From contig CM066304.1 of NCBI GenBank assembly GCA_033807695.1, forward strand, positions 1,984,001 to 2,048,000: DNA of 64,000 nt. Reading direction: 5' to 3'. Made by a program: the position numbers and the translations under genes. Below are positions 27,276 through 38,867 of this stretch, in pieces. The notes below the pieces were generated by a model that ran no database searches, was not told the DNA's origin, and was given only the letters and a program-made list of their open reading frames with translations. Position 1 is the first letter of the stretch, and every line of letters begins with the position of its first letter. This stretch comes from Daedaleopsis sinensis (Eukaryota > Basidiomycota > Agaricomycetes > Polyporales > Polyporaceae).

Positions 27276-29794
27276 TCAGGGTCCTCCGACCGTATGGAAA
27301 ACGTAGGGCTCGCGGGGACGTAGTGTGGGCGGGCGGCGCTGGGCAGAGCAGAGAGCCGGGGACTTGTGGCAACGTATTGTGTGTTGGACATTGTCGAGGG
27401 CGCGGGGCTCGTGGGGACGTATTCGGTGCTCGCGGGGGCTCGGAAGGGCGGGGCTTCTCGCGATGTACGGTGTGCGTGCGGCGCTGGGGAGAGGAGGGCC
27501 GATGTATATTATAGGGCCTGCGCTGAGTAGCACTGGGAGTGGCGGGCCAGAGGAATGAGTGACATCACTCTGTTCGCCTAACTCTGTCTTCTCCAGGTCG
27601 GTGGCGTAGCTGTTGGTCGTGTAGATGCTATCGCGGTCGCTTGCGGGCATGGGCGGCCGGGTGAACATCTCCCAGACGCTGCGCGGGATCACACTGTACA
27701 TCGGCAGGACACGCCTGGTGACGACGAACAGCACGACATTGACGAAGCCTAGAAGTTCACGTGGTGAGAACCGACAGTGGAAAGTACCGTGAAGGTTTGA
27801 CCCCTACCTGAGAGAAGGAACACGGCGTCGCTAGCGATATAGCCCCTTATGTCAGCCAATGTCCTCAGATGAGGTGATAAAACGTACCTGAAGATCGTCG
27901 CAGCAAATGGAACCTCGTTTCCAGTCCATTCAGCGAAGCGGCAGACCGTGATCGGTAGCAGCAGGATGGTGTACGCGACCTATAGATGCGGAAAGCGATT
28001 TTAGTACGGTTTGTCGTGTGACTCTACGCTCGTCCCGAACATACCGGATACCTGGGAGAGACACCAAATATAGAATCAGGGCCAGTCAACAATGCGGGGA
28101 ACATACAACAGCATTCCCTTGGCGATGTTGATCACATGCGTGTCAACAACGCTCTTCGGTGCGGACCCGTCGTGGTGGCGGCGGAAGCTAACAGTAAGGC
28201 TCCAACCGTACATGTACACATTGCCTCGCAGCCTGAAGAAAACGAGCGTGTACATAATAAAGCTGAAGAGCGCTGATAGGAACATCTGTGAACATGTCAG
28301 TTTATGGGTCGCACCTGGATTAGCACGCAATTCCTCACGATCAAGTATACCAACCTGTACACAGTAACGGTCGTTAGCCATCTGAAGGAAATTTTGTGCT
28401 CAATCAAACGTACGAGATGCGCTCCGATGGGTAATGATCAGATATCCAGCACCAGTATCCTGAGATCGCATCTGCATCGACGACATGAGTTCGACAACGA
28501 GAGTAAGGGAACATGTTACCTACAAAAAGGCCCGTTCGACGATTTGCTGATTGAGATGGGACCTGCGGAGACGAGTGCTCCTATGACGCACCAACCGCCG
28601 ACCATTGCAGCGATGAGGACGTGTCGTTTGAGGTTCAAGCGCAGGAACACAATCCAGAAGGTGTTCAGCGCGATGATCTATCGTAATCGGTCAGACCCGC
28701 GCAACACAGAACAGTGAGGTAGAGTATTCACCATCGACCTGAGAGAAACAGAATCTGTAGTTAGCGCATGGTCTAATGACGGCAGGTTCTCCATCCAAAA
28801 TCGTGACCGTTCTCTGGTCAGCGGTGCACCGCGATTCAAAGTCGCCGACGGTCCGCGCTCGCATCGACCAACGGTGATCTCCGATCCTAGTTTGCGAGCC
28901 ATTATGCCCGCGCCTGCCACTGAGCTTGCACCCGGAGGGATGGTACGACGTCGAAGTCGGATTCAAGCTCAGTTGCGATCCTAGCTCCAGAAGGAGCCAG
29001 GGCCGCGGGGGAGTTGACTAGCAAGTCCCAGACGGTGAGCGACTTGCTAGGCAACTCTGCCATGGCCGAAGACATATACATTGTACACAAGAGCTGCTTG
29101 GCGTATCATTCTGATCACAGCTGGAAGTCCTGGACGTGTTCAACGCACCAAAACGCTGTGCCAACGTCTGAAAGGTGTTTGATAGAGCCTAGACAGAAGG
29201 CTTAAGTCTGCAGTTCGGAACGCATGGACATGAGTGAGCCAATCACCTTGTGCAGTGCAGTACGGCTCGTACGATACTGCCCTCTCGTTCACCCAGCGCA
29301 TGTTCATGATGGAGCCAACAGCTGCGAGCGTGGTGAGCTTCGTCGTTGATACCCATCATGAAATGTCCTACTTTGCGCGACCTCGCATAGCAGCAACGAA
29401 ACAAAATACAGGGCGACATGGCTTCGTACGAATAGGTTTGGCGATGTTGACTTGCGCGTGTTGAACGCGGACACCTGTTGCAACCATTCAACATGGGGAT
29501 TTCAAACGAGAACGAAGGTCCTGGTGCTCACCGCTATAGCCAAGAATAGCCCAGTGACGGCGGTAGCCGAAATACACGACACGATCACAAGGGCCTGTTA
29601 ATCCGGCGACCAACGGATATGAGATTTTGAGCAGCTGCGAAGCATGAGAGCCTCGCTAATCTGATATAACTTACCAGCACCCCTCTCGACTCGTTTTCCG
29701 TGTACGGCCGGCTCGCGACGAAGCTGCCGCCGTTTGGGAGGAGCGTAAGGACGTCTCCCGGAGTCGTGATGTTGCCATTGTCGAGACTTGCCAT
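27276..29794 (-). CDS. Git3/cAMP-receptor-like 7TM G protein-coupled receptor, 14 exons
   Basis: Exons: 29794-29675, 29594-29532, 29474-29372, 29321-29247, 29188-29149, 28738-28732, 28677-28524, 28471-28414, 28354-28339, 28285-28107, 28051-28045, 27979-27888, 27830-27808 and 27748-27276. They give 469 residues. Exons 6 and 11 are only 7 nt each; without them the frame breaks and the TM sequences ALNTFWIVFLRL and LYPVAYTILLLP do not join. Seven hydrophobic segments follow an Asn-rich N-terminus (NITTPG, NESRG). Extracellular Cys (YCTAQG and YWCWIS) fit the disulphide of the cAR/Git3 class. The cytoplasmic tail is Pro-rich; its end (after about residue 420) may be out of frame. Such receptors sense nutrients through G-alpha and cAMP; the ligand is unknown. 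Confidence 0.85.
29011..29057. repeat. 17-bp near-perfect hairpin inside a receptor intron
   Basis: Arms gagttgactagcaagtc (29011-29027) and gacttgctaggcaactc (29041-29057) pair with one mismatch around a 13-nt loop. It sits in the 410-nt intron between exon 5 and the 7-nt exon 6 of the receptor gene. Confidence 0.8.
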
Positions 29795-30359
29795 GTAGAT
29801 AGTCGACCAAAGAAATTAAGCAGCTATAAGAGGTGCACTACAGGAGACGAAGAGAGTCGATATACACGAAGAAGAAAGAGGCGGCGAATGGCGCAGGTCC
29901 TGCCCGCAGTGTAAGTGGACGAAAAGAAGAGAGAAGCAAAATCGGACTCGACGTTACCTCCGCACGACGATGCTTTATTATTATAGGCCCGATCTCAGCC
30001 ATGTACTGCCGCAGCGGTCGAGCTCCATACCCGGAAACTTGATGGTGGCCACATCGGAGGAATGACACCCGCATAGGCGCTTGTTTCATGAACGACGGAG
30101 GAGGCTGCGGCTTAGTCATAGGCGTCTAACCTCATTCTTGCACACCAAATTCAGGTTTCCGCCAAGCTCCGGCCCTCTCGTCCTTGTTTATCCCAGCAGG
30201 CAGTACTTCGTTGTACTAGGCAAGTCGTGACCATGTGAAGCTGTAAGAAAAGCATGTCTGAACTCTATACTAGCACACCCATAGCACCTCCCGCAAGCCC
30301 AACAATAGCACTCATACATAAACTATTCTGATCACAAGCGAGCTCGAGCTGCTAGTGCT
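29795..30359. promoter_or_regulatory. Divergent promoter, receptor / Cdk7
   Basis: 565 bp between the two start codons. No frame with recognisable features; assumed to hold both promoters. Confidence 0.4.
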
Positions 30360-31882
30360 ATGGACGCCGTCGAGAAGGCTAACGCAGAGAGACAAAAGAG
30401 ATGGTATGCATACCTACTACCTCTGCTGATCACTCTTCATGCTGCATCATCAGGACAAAGGACCAGAAAATCGGTGAAGGTGCCTTCGCTGTTGTGTACC
30501 GAGGTGGGTCTGACTCGTCCACAAGGTGATGCTGCGCCTAACGAAGCGTCTATACAGGACGGGAAGTCACCACCGGACGCAAGGTGGCCATCAAGAAAAT
30601 CAAAGTTGGCCAGTTCAAGGATGGCCTGGACATGTCGGCCATTCGCGAAGTCAAGTTCTTGCGAGAGCTTAAGCACCAGAACGTCATTGAGGTTCGCGTC
30701 TCAGCCAACTGTATCATCCACCTGAGACGAACCATTATGTCCTGTACCAGCTTCTCGACGTCTTCTCGTCAAAGAAAAACCTGAACCTAGTGTTGGAATT
30801 CCTCGACACGGACCTCGAACTGGTCATCAAGGACCGCTCTCTTGTTTTCTTGCCTGCGGATATCAAGAGCTGGATGGCTATGACATTCCGCGGGCTGGAG
30901 TTTTGTCACCGTAACTTCATCCTACATAGGGTCAGTGGCGTGTACCACCCCGCATCGTGCGTCGTTGACGTCTACTGACACCGTTTCTATCGATATCCAT
31001 GCAGGACTTGAAGCCAAACAACTTGCTCATAGCAGCTGACGGACAACTCAAGATTGCCGATTTCGGTCTTGCGAGAGACTTCGTGGATCCTGGGTACAAG
31101 ATGACTTGTCAGGTCATCACCCGGTACGTCTCATCTCGCGTGGGCACGACAGACACCCTATAACGTACTCCAGATGGTACCGCCCCCCGGAGCTGCTATG
31201 GGGATGCAGATACTACAGCACTGGTGTCGACATGTGGTCGGTTGGATGCATTTTCGCGGAACTCATGCTGCGCACGCCCTACCTACCCGGCGAGACCGAC
31301 ATGGACCAGCTGAAAACTATCTTCCGTGCGCTCGGGACGCCGACGGAGGAAGACTGGCCGGTACGTCTATCTGCACGCTGCGTGGCACCCGCCCACCTGC
31401 GACTGCTGACACGGTCGCCAGGGACACACCAAGCTTCCAGACTACGTGCCAGTAGGGCAGTTCCCGAAGACGCCCTTGCGCGACCTGTTCACCGCAGCAA
31501 GCGCCGACTGCCTCAATCTCCTCGGCAAGTGTCTGATCTACGATCCTAAGCGGCGGATTAGTGCGAAAGACGTGAGTCGTCGCTGCATCCGTGCAATTTG
31601 CACCAGCGGTCAGGCTAGTGTGCCGCTAACCACATGCTCGGCGGGTCGCAGGCCCTCAGCCATCCGTACTTCTTCGCGCTTCCCTACCCGTCGCACCCGT
31701 CGAAACTTCCGAAACCCGTGAAGAAGGAGAGCAACGTCCCGCTCGAGGAGGTGGACGGGAACGTCGATCACAGCGGGCCCGGTCCCGGCGTCAAGGCGAG
31801 CGCACCCAACAAACTCAAAAGGAAGCACTCGGACGACGAGCTGGGCAAGCCCGTAGCCCGACGGCTCGATTTTACAAAATAA
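30360..31882 (+). CDS. cdk7/KIN28-like: Cyclin-dependent kinase 7 / Kin28 (TFIIH kinase)
   Basis: Exons 30360-30403, 30454-30503, 30558-30691, 30751-30930, 31005-31123, 31174-31360, 31422-31571 and 31652-31882 give 364 residues. The kinase domain is complete: GEGAFAVVY loop, catalytic Lys in KVAIKKIK, the helix [14 protein letters not shown] (the Cdk7 form of PSTAIRE), [16 protein letters not shown] and the T-loop [16 protein letters not shown], whose Thr is the activating site. Cdk7 pairs with cyclin H and Tfb3/Mat1 to phosphorylate the Pol II tail and, in some fungi, Cdk1. The APE motif reads PPE here, a substitution seen in other CMGC kinases. The tail is basic with a likely nuclear signal ([10 protein letters not shown]). 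Confidence 0.95.
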
Positions 31883-32153
31883 TACCCCGTGGCGCTCGAC
31901 GAGTTTCCGGCATCGGGTTAACTGGGAGGAGGGCGCACTCGCGCATGTAGAGTCGCACTCGTAGTGACTTCGCAACGACTCGGACAGGTTTGGATTGTAC
32001 GTTATTTACCATGTAATACCACGCGCCATTGAACTTCTCTGCCAGCGAACATAACGTTCGAGGCCAGATCTTATCCCAATATCTACCAAGAGACTAGAAA
32101 CGACTAGTACAGTGGAGGGTGTCCGTGTTCATGGTGCAAGCCGCCGCGAGCTC

Positions 32154-32432
32154 TCATTGGAGCTGGAGGGCGAATACGCTGTCCTCCAGGTCGCCGCGCG
32201 AGTCGGCATTAGCAGCATCGCGGAGGTTGCCTTCATCGGGGTGGGAGCGTATGCTGCCTTGAGGTTCTTCCTGTTGCGCCTTGAGGGTCTCGTCAAACTT
32301 GCCTGTCCTTAACTCAGCGTGCCTGCTGCACAGAGCTGAGGACCGGGCACCAACTTGCAGAGGTTTCTCGCGGCTATCGTCTTCGCCATGTAAGAGTTCG
32401 AAAACTGTGTGCGATGCGAAGCGCGCCTGGTC
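32154..32432 (-). CDS. Last exon of an unidentified small protein
   Basis: A 92-codon frame with no ATG, opening right after an acceptor (GTTAGTAG) and closing with TGA. It reads VFELLHGEDDSREKPL, then SRHAELRTGKFDETLKAQQEE, and ends VFALQLQ, with the charge balance of a real soluble protein. It overlaps a plus-strand frame that looks like its shadow. The upstream exons are uncertain: a minus-strand ATG at about 32660 (MTTHHK, with a GTACGT donor) is a candidate start. Alternatively it is the last exon of rad9, whose stop is preceded by a perfect donor (AAG-gtaagt). I do not recognise the domain. Confidence 0.45.
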   Translation of the reverse strand, partial: DQARFASHTVFELLHGEDDSREKPLQVGARSSALCSRHAELRTGKFDETLKAQQEEPQGSIRSHPDEGNLRDAANADSRGDLEDSVFALQLQ

Positions 32433-32747
32433 CTACTAACGCTAATAGGATTATGAATGCCTTGGGCGTATTTCACATATTTGCATAGCAGCACTCGGAG
32501 GATTGATACGTTCATACACCGGTTGGCTCTCGTACAGGACCAACCCCGTATACGTAGATCGACAAAGGTGAGCGATGAGATGGCTATCACTGTCGCATGA
32601 GTCAGTATGGTCGAGATAGTTTAGACAGGTGGACGTACCTTATGGTGAGTTGTCATCGTCGCGCGGAACTATTAGTCTTCGAAAAGCGGCCGGAATGGCT
32701 AGTGTTTGCAGCAGGCAATAATCAGCTGTAGAGCTTGCGCGAAGCAC

Positions 32748-34651
32748 TCAATCGCTACTTACCTTGAACTCTGAGCCATGCTGCGTCGGCTCCATCTCTA
32801 TATCCTCCACGAGTTCGAAGCTATCTCTCCCCTCGTCTTTCGCAAAGTCCATACGATCGTCTGCATTCCACCCATCGTCGCCGAATGCGTCATAGTTGGA
32901 CTCTGTTGGGCGCTGACTACTGCTTCTTGCCCTGTCATCGCCGAACTCGACCTCCTCAGCATCACCCTCAAGCATCGCCTCAAACTCTTCCGCAGTCATG
33001 TCTTCGATTCCGAGCCCGGACTCGATGATCGCCGCCTCCGCAGCTGGTGGAAGCTGCGAGAGTTGCGAACTCGGCAGGAACAGCGGCTCCTTTGCTCTTA
33101 CTCGTCCGACTTCGGGCTGCGAGGGCCCTGCGCTCGTAAATTGATCTTGATCATGATCCGCATCATAGTGCTGGTAAGAGTTAGACTGCGACGGCTGCTG
33201 CCGCCCCTGCTTCTGGGCGGCGGTAAGGATTGCCCATGACGGCGGTGCTTGCGAAGGAGTAGGCGGAGGGCGCATCTCGCGTGCAATAGACGCACTGTCC
33301 ATCCTATGCACGACTTGCATCGGCTTCTTCGTCCTATCTATTCGGGGCCTAGCCGGAACGCTTCGGTGATTGCTATCGTCCTCCAATGGCCGTTTCTTGC
33401 CTTTAGAGCCAGCATTGTCGTGAGCGCGGTCACCTTGCTTGCGGTCTTGGGAAGATCTTTGAGACAGCTGCACATGACTGGTGGCAATGAGGAAGAGGCT
33501 GTCTGATAATTCGTTGTCGACCGAGATTAGAACTGGTTGTGCGGGATCCGTGAACCGGATTGTCAAGGAGCCTTGAGACGCTTCAGCGTAGGCGATGGTG
33601 GACTAGCGAGAGCAAATGGGTTAGTTAGTAAGTACGCCCAGTGGATGGTCGATAATCACGTTAAATTCGCGCAAGTGAAAGGTAATCGTCATCGGGCCCG
33701 CCTCTAGATCATACTGCTCGAATTCCTCCGCACTGATCGTCAGTTCCGTCACGAGTTGCACCTTGTCTGTAAACTCGTAGGTGTTAGATCTCCTGACTGA
33801 AAACCATGTACACTCACCCTTGGCCTCCACGGACGTTTCCAAACTCCGTAATTGCACCTCATCTTCCCAGAAGTTCCACATGAGTTGAGGATCGGACTTG
33901 CCGCCCCTACTGAACGGAAAATGCTCGAGCAAACTCTTCAAAGCTTTCGGTCCAACGACTAGGCGTGACTCCAGCACAGGATCAGGCAGGGTGGGGGAAA
34001 GAGGAGAAGCATGGTTGAGCGACAGGCGATGAGTTTTGACGACACCTGAAGACGTTGAGCACAGAAGCCCTCAGTATCCGCATATAAGAGGACGTGGATA
34101 CGGTAACTGGAGTGTAGGATTGAATATGATCAAAATGCGATAATTACCGTGCTTGCAATGCAGACGCACAGTCAATCTACTCTCAAGGGTGTCATGCTCC
34201 TCCTCGTCATCGAATGTGGACTCTTGCGAAGGCCCATCCGTGATCACCAGCTCACATTTCTCGCAAGCCTTCTCGCTGGTTCGGTGCTTGAAGATTGACA
34301 ACAGTATCTGGGGCAGGTCAGCAATGTCTCGCCACCAATACACGTTATGCGCATGTCGTACCTTATTTGCGACCTGTCCTGAAAAGGACTCGTTGACTGT
34401 GGCCGGATCGGTGTGGTATTTGCTGAAAAATGACCTAGGATATTTGAAGCAGCCGTACGCAGCCATGGCTGAGTTTGTTGAGGAGATGACGAACATGTCC
34501 GGGTCTGTCGTGATGATTACATCCTCGCCGAACTTCGAGAGACACAGCAGGGCCCGAGTCAAGTCTATCGCCAAGTATGAGAGTGTTTTGGCATAACATA
34601 GGTAGATGAAGAAGTACGTTTGAGCCCTGTGGCATCCAGAGTCGCTTGCAT
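32748..34651 (-). CDS. rad9: Rad9 checkpoint clamp subunit
   Basis: Exons 34651-34618, 34564-34148, 34045-33818, 33766-33636 and 33602-32748 give 554 residues. The PCNA-like region covers about 1-285: it starts MQATLDATGLKHLTRAL, followed by SKFGEDV, SSTNSAMAAYGCFKY and SRLVVGPKALKSLLEHF. The DNA-binding-ring partner proteins are Rad1 and Hus1; the 9-1-1 clamp loads at damaged DNA and recruits checkpoint kinases through the Rad9 tail. The tail (about 290-554) is polar with many Ser-Gln and acidic stretches (HVQLSQRSSQ, EAMLEGDAEEVEFGDD). The frame ends 5 codons after a perfect donor sequence (AAG-gtaagt), so a further small exon downstream is possible. Confidence 0.9.
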
Positions 34652-35224
34652 GACAACACGGAGGGTAGGTACCAGGTGGCGAGATGGTGGTCACCAGCTG
34701 GTAACGGGATGGGGAGAACTCACTGTCAGGCGCCAATAATCGACGCGTACCGTCACATGTCGCGTGATGTGTCACTGACGGCTGCAGCATTTGAGATGTG
34801 GCACACCGTGTTTCCTTTTTTTTGCATTCACACTTTTATATCCCGCTCGTACGTAGTACAGGTGCGGCTTTCTAACTAATCATACTCCACAGGGGCAGGC
34901 GAGCACGGAGAGGCACGGGCGAAGCGTTGCGCTAACTGGTCGACGGCGTCGAGGTTGCTTTATCTGAGGTCGTTGGCGAACACCGTGTTGGCGGTGTAGA
35001 CAGTAGCACGCGATGACGAAGTGGTGCTCGTCGGGCATGCGGGTGCTGCAGTTTCGACTAGCGCGCCGAGGCTGCCCCAAGCTAGGCTCGCTAGCCAAAT
35101 TCGAATGGCTCTTCGTCCTACAAACCGACTCGCTTGTCACATTCACAAACGGTGTGTAGTATTGTCTGGCAGTGGTGTCCATGATCCGCCATTTGCACTG
35201 TCATTAACCGGTAAGATACAAGTC
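34652..35224. other. Intergenic, rad9 promoter / monooxygenase 3' end
   Basis: No gene-like frame. A short poly-T run (34808-34825) is the only feature noted. Confidence 0.45.
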
Positions 35225-37094
35225 CTACTCTTTAGAAAGAGCGGTGTTCAAGCTCTTGAACGCAGTATCCAGATCCTCCGCTACAGATGGTCCTTGGCGC
35301 CAGCTTCCCTGTTCCCTGAGCGCGGCTACCATCTCTCGAAGCTGTTTGCGGGTGAACTTGGTTCCGGTACCACTCTCTTCCACTGTCAAGTGGGCATACT
35401 GTGGCGTATTGAAGTGCATCGTTCGCCCGCTCAGGTGCGAGAGCGCGGCGACTTTCTGGGAGAACGGTCGCCTGATTTCGTCGTACACCTTGAGTGCAAC
35501 AGACGCGCATTCCCTCGTGACTTCCCCATGGCTGAGAAGCTTGGCAAGAAGGTAAATGTCCTACGAGATGACTCGTGTCAGCAGACTCCCTCTGAAGGGA
35601 GTAGGAAGAATGCATCGTGTTGACCTCGAAGCACTGTCCTGCGCCAGCTCCTTGAGCGGGAACCATGGCGTGAGCCTGTGAGAACTGGGCCATTAGTGTG
35701 TGCCATAAAGGACTCCGAGTCATGGCGCGATCGGCTCACCGCATCACCGACGAGCACAACGCGTCCGTCGGTGTAAGTAGGTAACTCATTACAGACATTG
35801 ACCACCCATTTTTGAGACGGCTCCTGCATTTGCTAGATACATGATGCAATTGAGTCGCAATAGAAGCCGACCTGGACGAGAACATGGCAGTCACCTTTAC
35901 GATCTCTTGCGCATCCGGTTCCCACGTCTTGAACCGCCCGACAATCTCTTCTTTCGTGACAGACGATGTCCAGGGTCCTTCATAGACAGCTCCGGGATCC
36001 CCTACGTCGCTAACAAAGGCAGCTACATTCAGTGTGCGCCCTTGCGAGATGGGATAGACGACCATATGCTATCTCGACTATCAGTGATAGTACAACACAT
36101 TGAACGGCGCACAAATCATACCGTATTCTTCCCGCAGTACTGTATCGAGTGACGCAAGGGAGGATGAGCACTCTAGTAGGTTGTGGGCAAGTCAGGAAAG
36201 CACAGCTCACGAGCATCAAATCCTTGGTATTCAAAGCTGGATGTTTGGTGTCTTCGTCAGATAGCGCAGCTTTGTGTATCAACGACCTGTATGCGATAAA
36301 CCCTGAGAACACAGCGGGGATACAGTTATTCAGGCGGTCGCCCTCTTCTGTCTTCCCAGCCGCATACGCAGCGTCTGCGAATCGGGTGTACATTGCGCCA
36401 CGGACGGCAGAGCGCACCCCATCGGCACCGATGAGTATGTCGCATGTGGCCGTTGTGGCATCTTGAAACCGGAGCTGTATGGAACCGGTACCTTCCCCAG
36501 ACTGAGAGTACGATTGGAGACGTTTGCCCAGATGCACAATATGGGTGTTCTGAAGTTGTTCCAGCAGAACTTGTTGCATTTCAGCGCGATGACATGTATA
36601 GTTGGTTTCTAGTCTCAATGTCTAATCTTTAATCATGTTCAAACAGGCAGTGTGTGCGAGACGACGAACCTGTCAACTTGATATCATCTAGACCCCACCC
36701 TTCCGATTGGTCTGATTTGCGGTAATTCAGATGGATAGCTGCGTCGCTGGTCAGTATCAACCGTACTGTGAGTCAAAAACGGGCCGAAGGAGACATACTC
36801 TGTGCCCCTCCACCTCCGACGATCGACAGAAGTGCCGATTCTAGTCCGATCGCCTGCAGAACATACCACGCTCGGGGCCAAAGGCTGACCCCAGCGCCAA
36901 GCTCGGATAGCTTGGAGGCGCCTTCATAGAGCACAAAATCGATATCTGGAGCAAATTTGCGTAATGCGAGGCCAAGGGTTAAGCCACTGAGCCCAGCTCC
37001 TCTGGAATGGTGATATCAGTGATGCCGCCTAATATAGAGGGGTCAAAAGCACTCAACAACCTACTTACACGATCGCAACATTCAGTCTAGACAT
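35225..37094 (-). CDS. FAD-dependent aromatic monooxygenase (salicylate hydroxylase-like)
   Basis: Exons 37094-37069, 37001-36799, 36738-36670, 36608-36211, 36139-36122, 36068-35895, 35832-35740, 35675-35625 and 35560-35225 give 455 residues, the usual length of the family. The FAD-binding GxGxxG is split by the first intron (NVAIVGAGLSGLTLG). The DG motif is GADGVRSAVR and the GD motif is VVLVGDA, followed by MVPAQGAGAGQCFED, which closes the flavin site. These enzymes hydroxylate phenolics with NAD(P)H and O2; mushrooms have many copies for lignin-derived aromatics. The substrate cannot be read from the sequence. No signal peptide or membrane segment is seen, so it should be cytosolic. Confidence 0.93.
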
Positions 37095-38867
37095 GCTGAA
37101 GACGAAGGGGGTTAGAGAGGCGGAACCAGGACTGTGAAAGAGACACTTATACCTCCCAGTGCGCAGCTGCGCTAATAACACTCGGGGTCCGGCCCTGACG
37201 CGGACGCCTGAGGCCCCGTGAAGCTCATACTCTCCGGTAGTAGCACGGCTGCAGTACTTTGTCTGATTGGTCATGAGACCGGATAGTTCTGGAGACGACG
37301 GTGACAGTTTGGTCTTAGCCCGGGCCGATGAGAGTATTTTATTATGGCTGCTGTGGTGCACTGAACGCAGTACGTACCTAGGTAAGACGGTAAATGACGC
37401 CTCCTCTAAGCTGCCGACCATTATTTGAACGATCCTGGGAGGAGCCTGGAGCCATGATGATATGTACTCCTAGGTGCGCAGTACTGCTGGGCCTAGTTTT
37501 ACAAAAAAAAACGCAAACGTACCAGCCATGGAGTTAGTCACCAGAGTCGAGGTTTATACTTTTCCGGGACGAGGATTTTCATGACGAGACTACTAAGTAG
37601 TACTCTGTAGTAGTGGATCATCGATCAGCACCAGCAACTTCCGGCGCCAGCAACTCAGGCACGGAGTCCCGGACGTGGGAAATCACCTATGCTCCAAAAG
37701 GCAATGGAGACGCTCACAACCGTTCGACTTCCAATTGAACTTTCTCGGACTCCCTTACTTCGACTCGAGTCTCGACCGACTTGCCTTCCTCAACCTGTCG
37801 GTTTCTGACCGGTATCAGCCTGGCACTCATAATTTTATGAACTGACACTACACGTGAGCATGTATGCTGTGAGCCATATCATATCAGACTCGGAGTCTCG
37901 CCGGACGTCCCTGATTTCTATCTAGGTCTCCAGATAATAACGTACACAACCGATCAACGTATACATGCGCGGCTCATCTGTACTCTGGGTCTACTAGTGG
38001 TGGGTAGTACAGCTCAAACTCCTTGTGCCTGCTTTCACTGCTCGACCTCCTCACTACATAACATTCGCCGGACTCCCCATGACACAGGCCATGGCCTAGG
38101 CCGGCTCTTCACTTGAAGTTCAGGAGGCCTCAGGTTTATAAAACGTTAACCGCTTACCCCATGATGAGGCACATAAGTACTATAACTCGCCGGTGTGTAC
38201 ACACCTCCGACGCATTAAGTAGTATTATTGACATGTACCGGCTTGTACCGGACAGGACTAGTGCCAGTGGCAATCATTGATTTTCTACAAAAGGCCTCGG
38301 CCCACTCTAATCAGGTACATACCTATTTCTCCCGACCACTCAGCTTCGAGCGCGCGCATGGATTACAAGCTCACCGTAAACTCCAGGTACTTCCAGTGAT
38401 CATCAATATAACGGTACTCAAGTCAAGCTTTTCAAGCTTCACACTCAATTCACAATGACACTGTTGCTCTGCAGCAGATACGACGTGTCAATAGTCTTTA
38501 TACCTAACCAAGACAAGTAAGTAAGACTTGAAGGATGATCGGTTGATCGAAGAATGTTGTCCCCCCGTTGAAGTGTTGTATGCTTGGCATATCAAATCGC
38601 GTTAGAACGCCACATCGTCTTGTACTATACTTACTCGAGTTCTAAGCTCTTTAAATGAATTTGAGCCCCTGCCCGTGCCTGGCTATAAGTACTACATAGC
38701 AGGCTCAAAAACGTACGTCCTTGCCCAGTTGACCTCTTCCCGTCACTCTTTGTGAATAACCGTTCATCTCCAGTGCACCTGCCCTCCAGTGCTCTGTGGC
38801 TGCGCGATCCTCGTCAAAGTTCCAACCCTCACAGTCTTTACCACTTTACAGTCCTTTGACCTCCGTC
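37095..38867. other. 1.8-kb divergent intergenic region
   Basis: Between the starts of the monooxygenase (minus) and a secreted protein (plus). A run of nine A (37502-37511) and a TATA-like box (tataag, 38684-38689) about 180 bp before the secreted-protein ATG are seen. No coding frame is convincing. Confidence 0.45.

Noticed and set aside
32112..32312. Plus-strand 66-codon frame after Cdk7
   Set aside because: It is the shadow of the better minus-strand exon 32432-32154; hydrophobic and Leu/Val-rich as shadows of Asp/Glu/Gln-rich codons are.
30360..37094. A functional cluster linking Cdk7, Rad9 and the receptor
   Set aside because: Neighbouring genes are on mixed strands with separate promoters and belong to unrelated processes; proximity is not evidence here.
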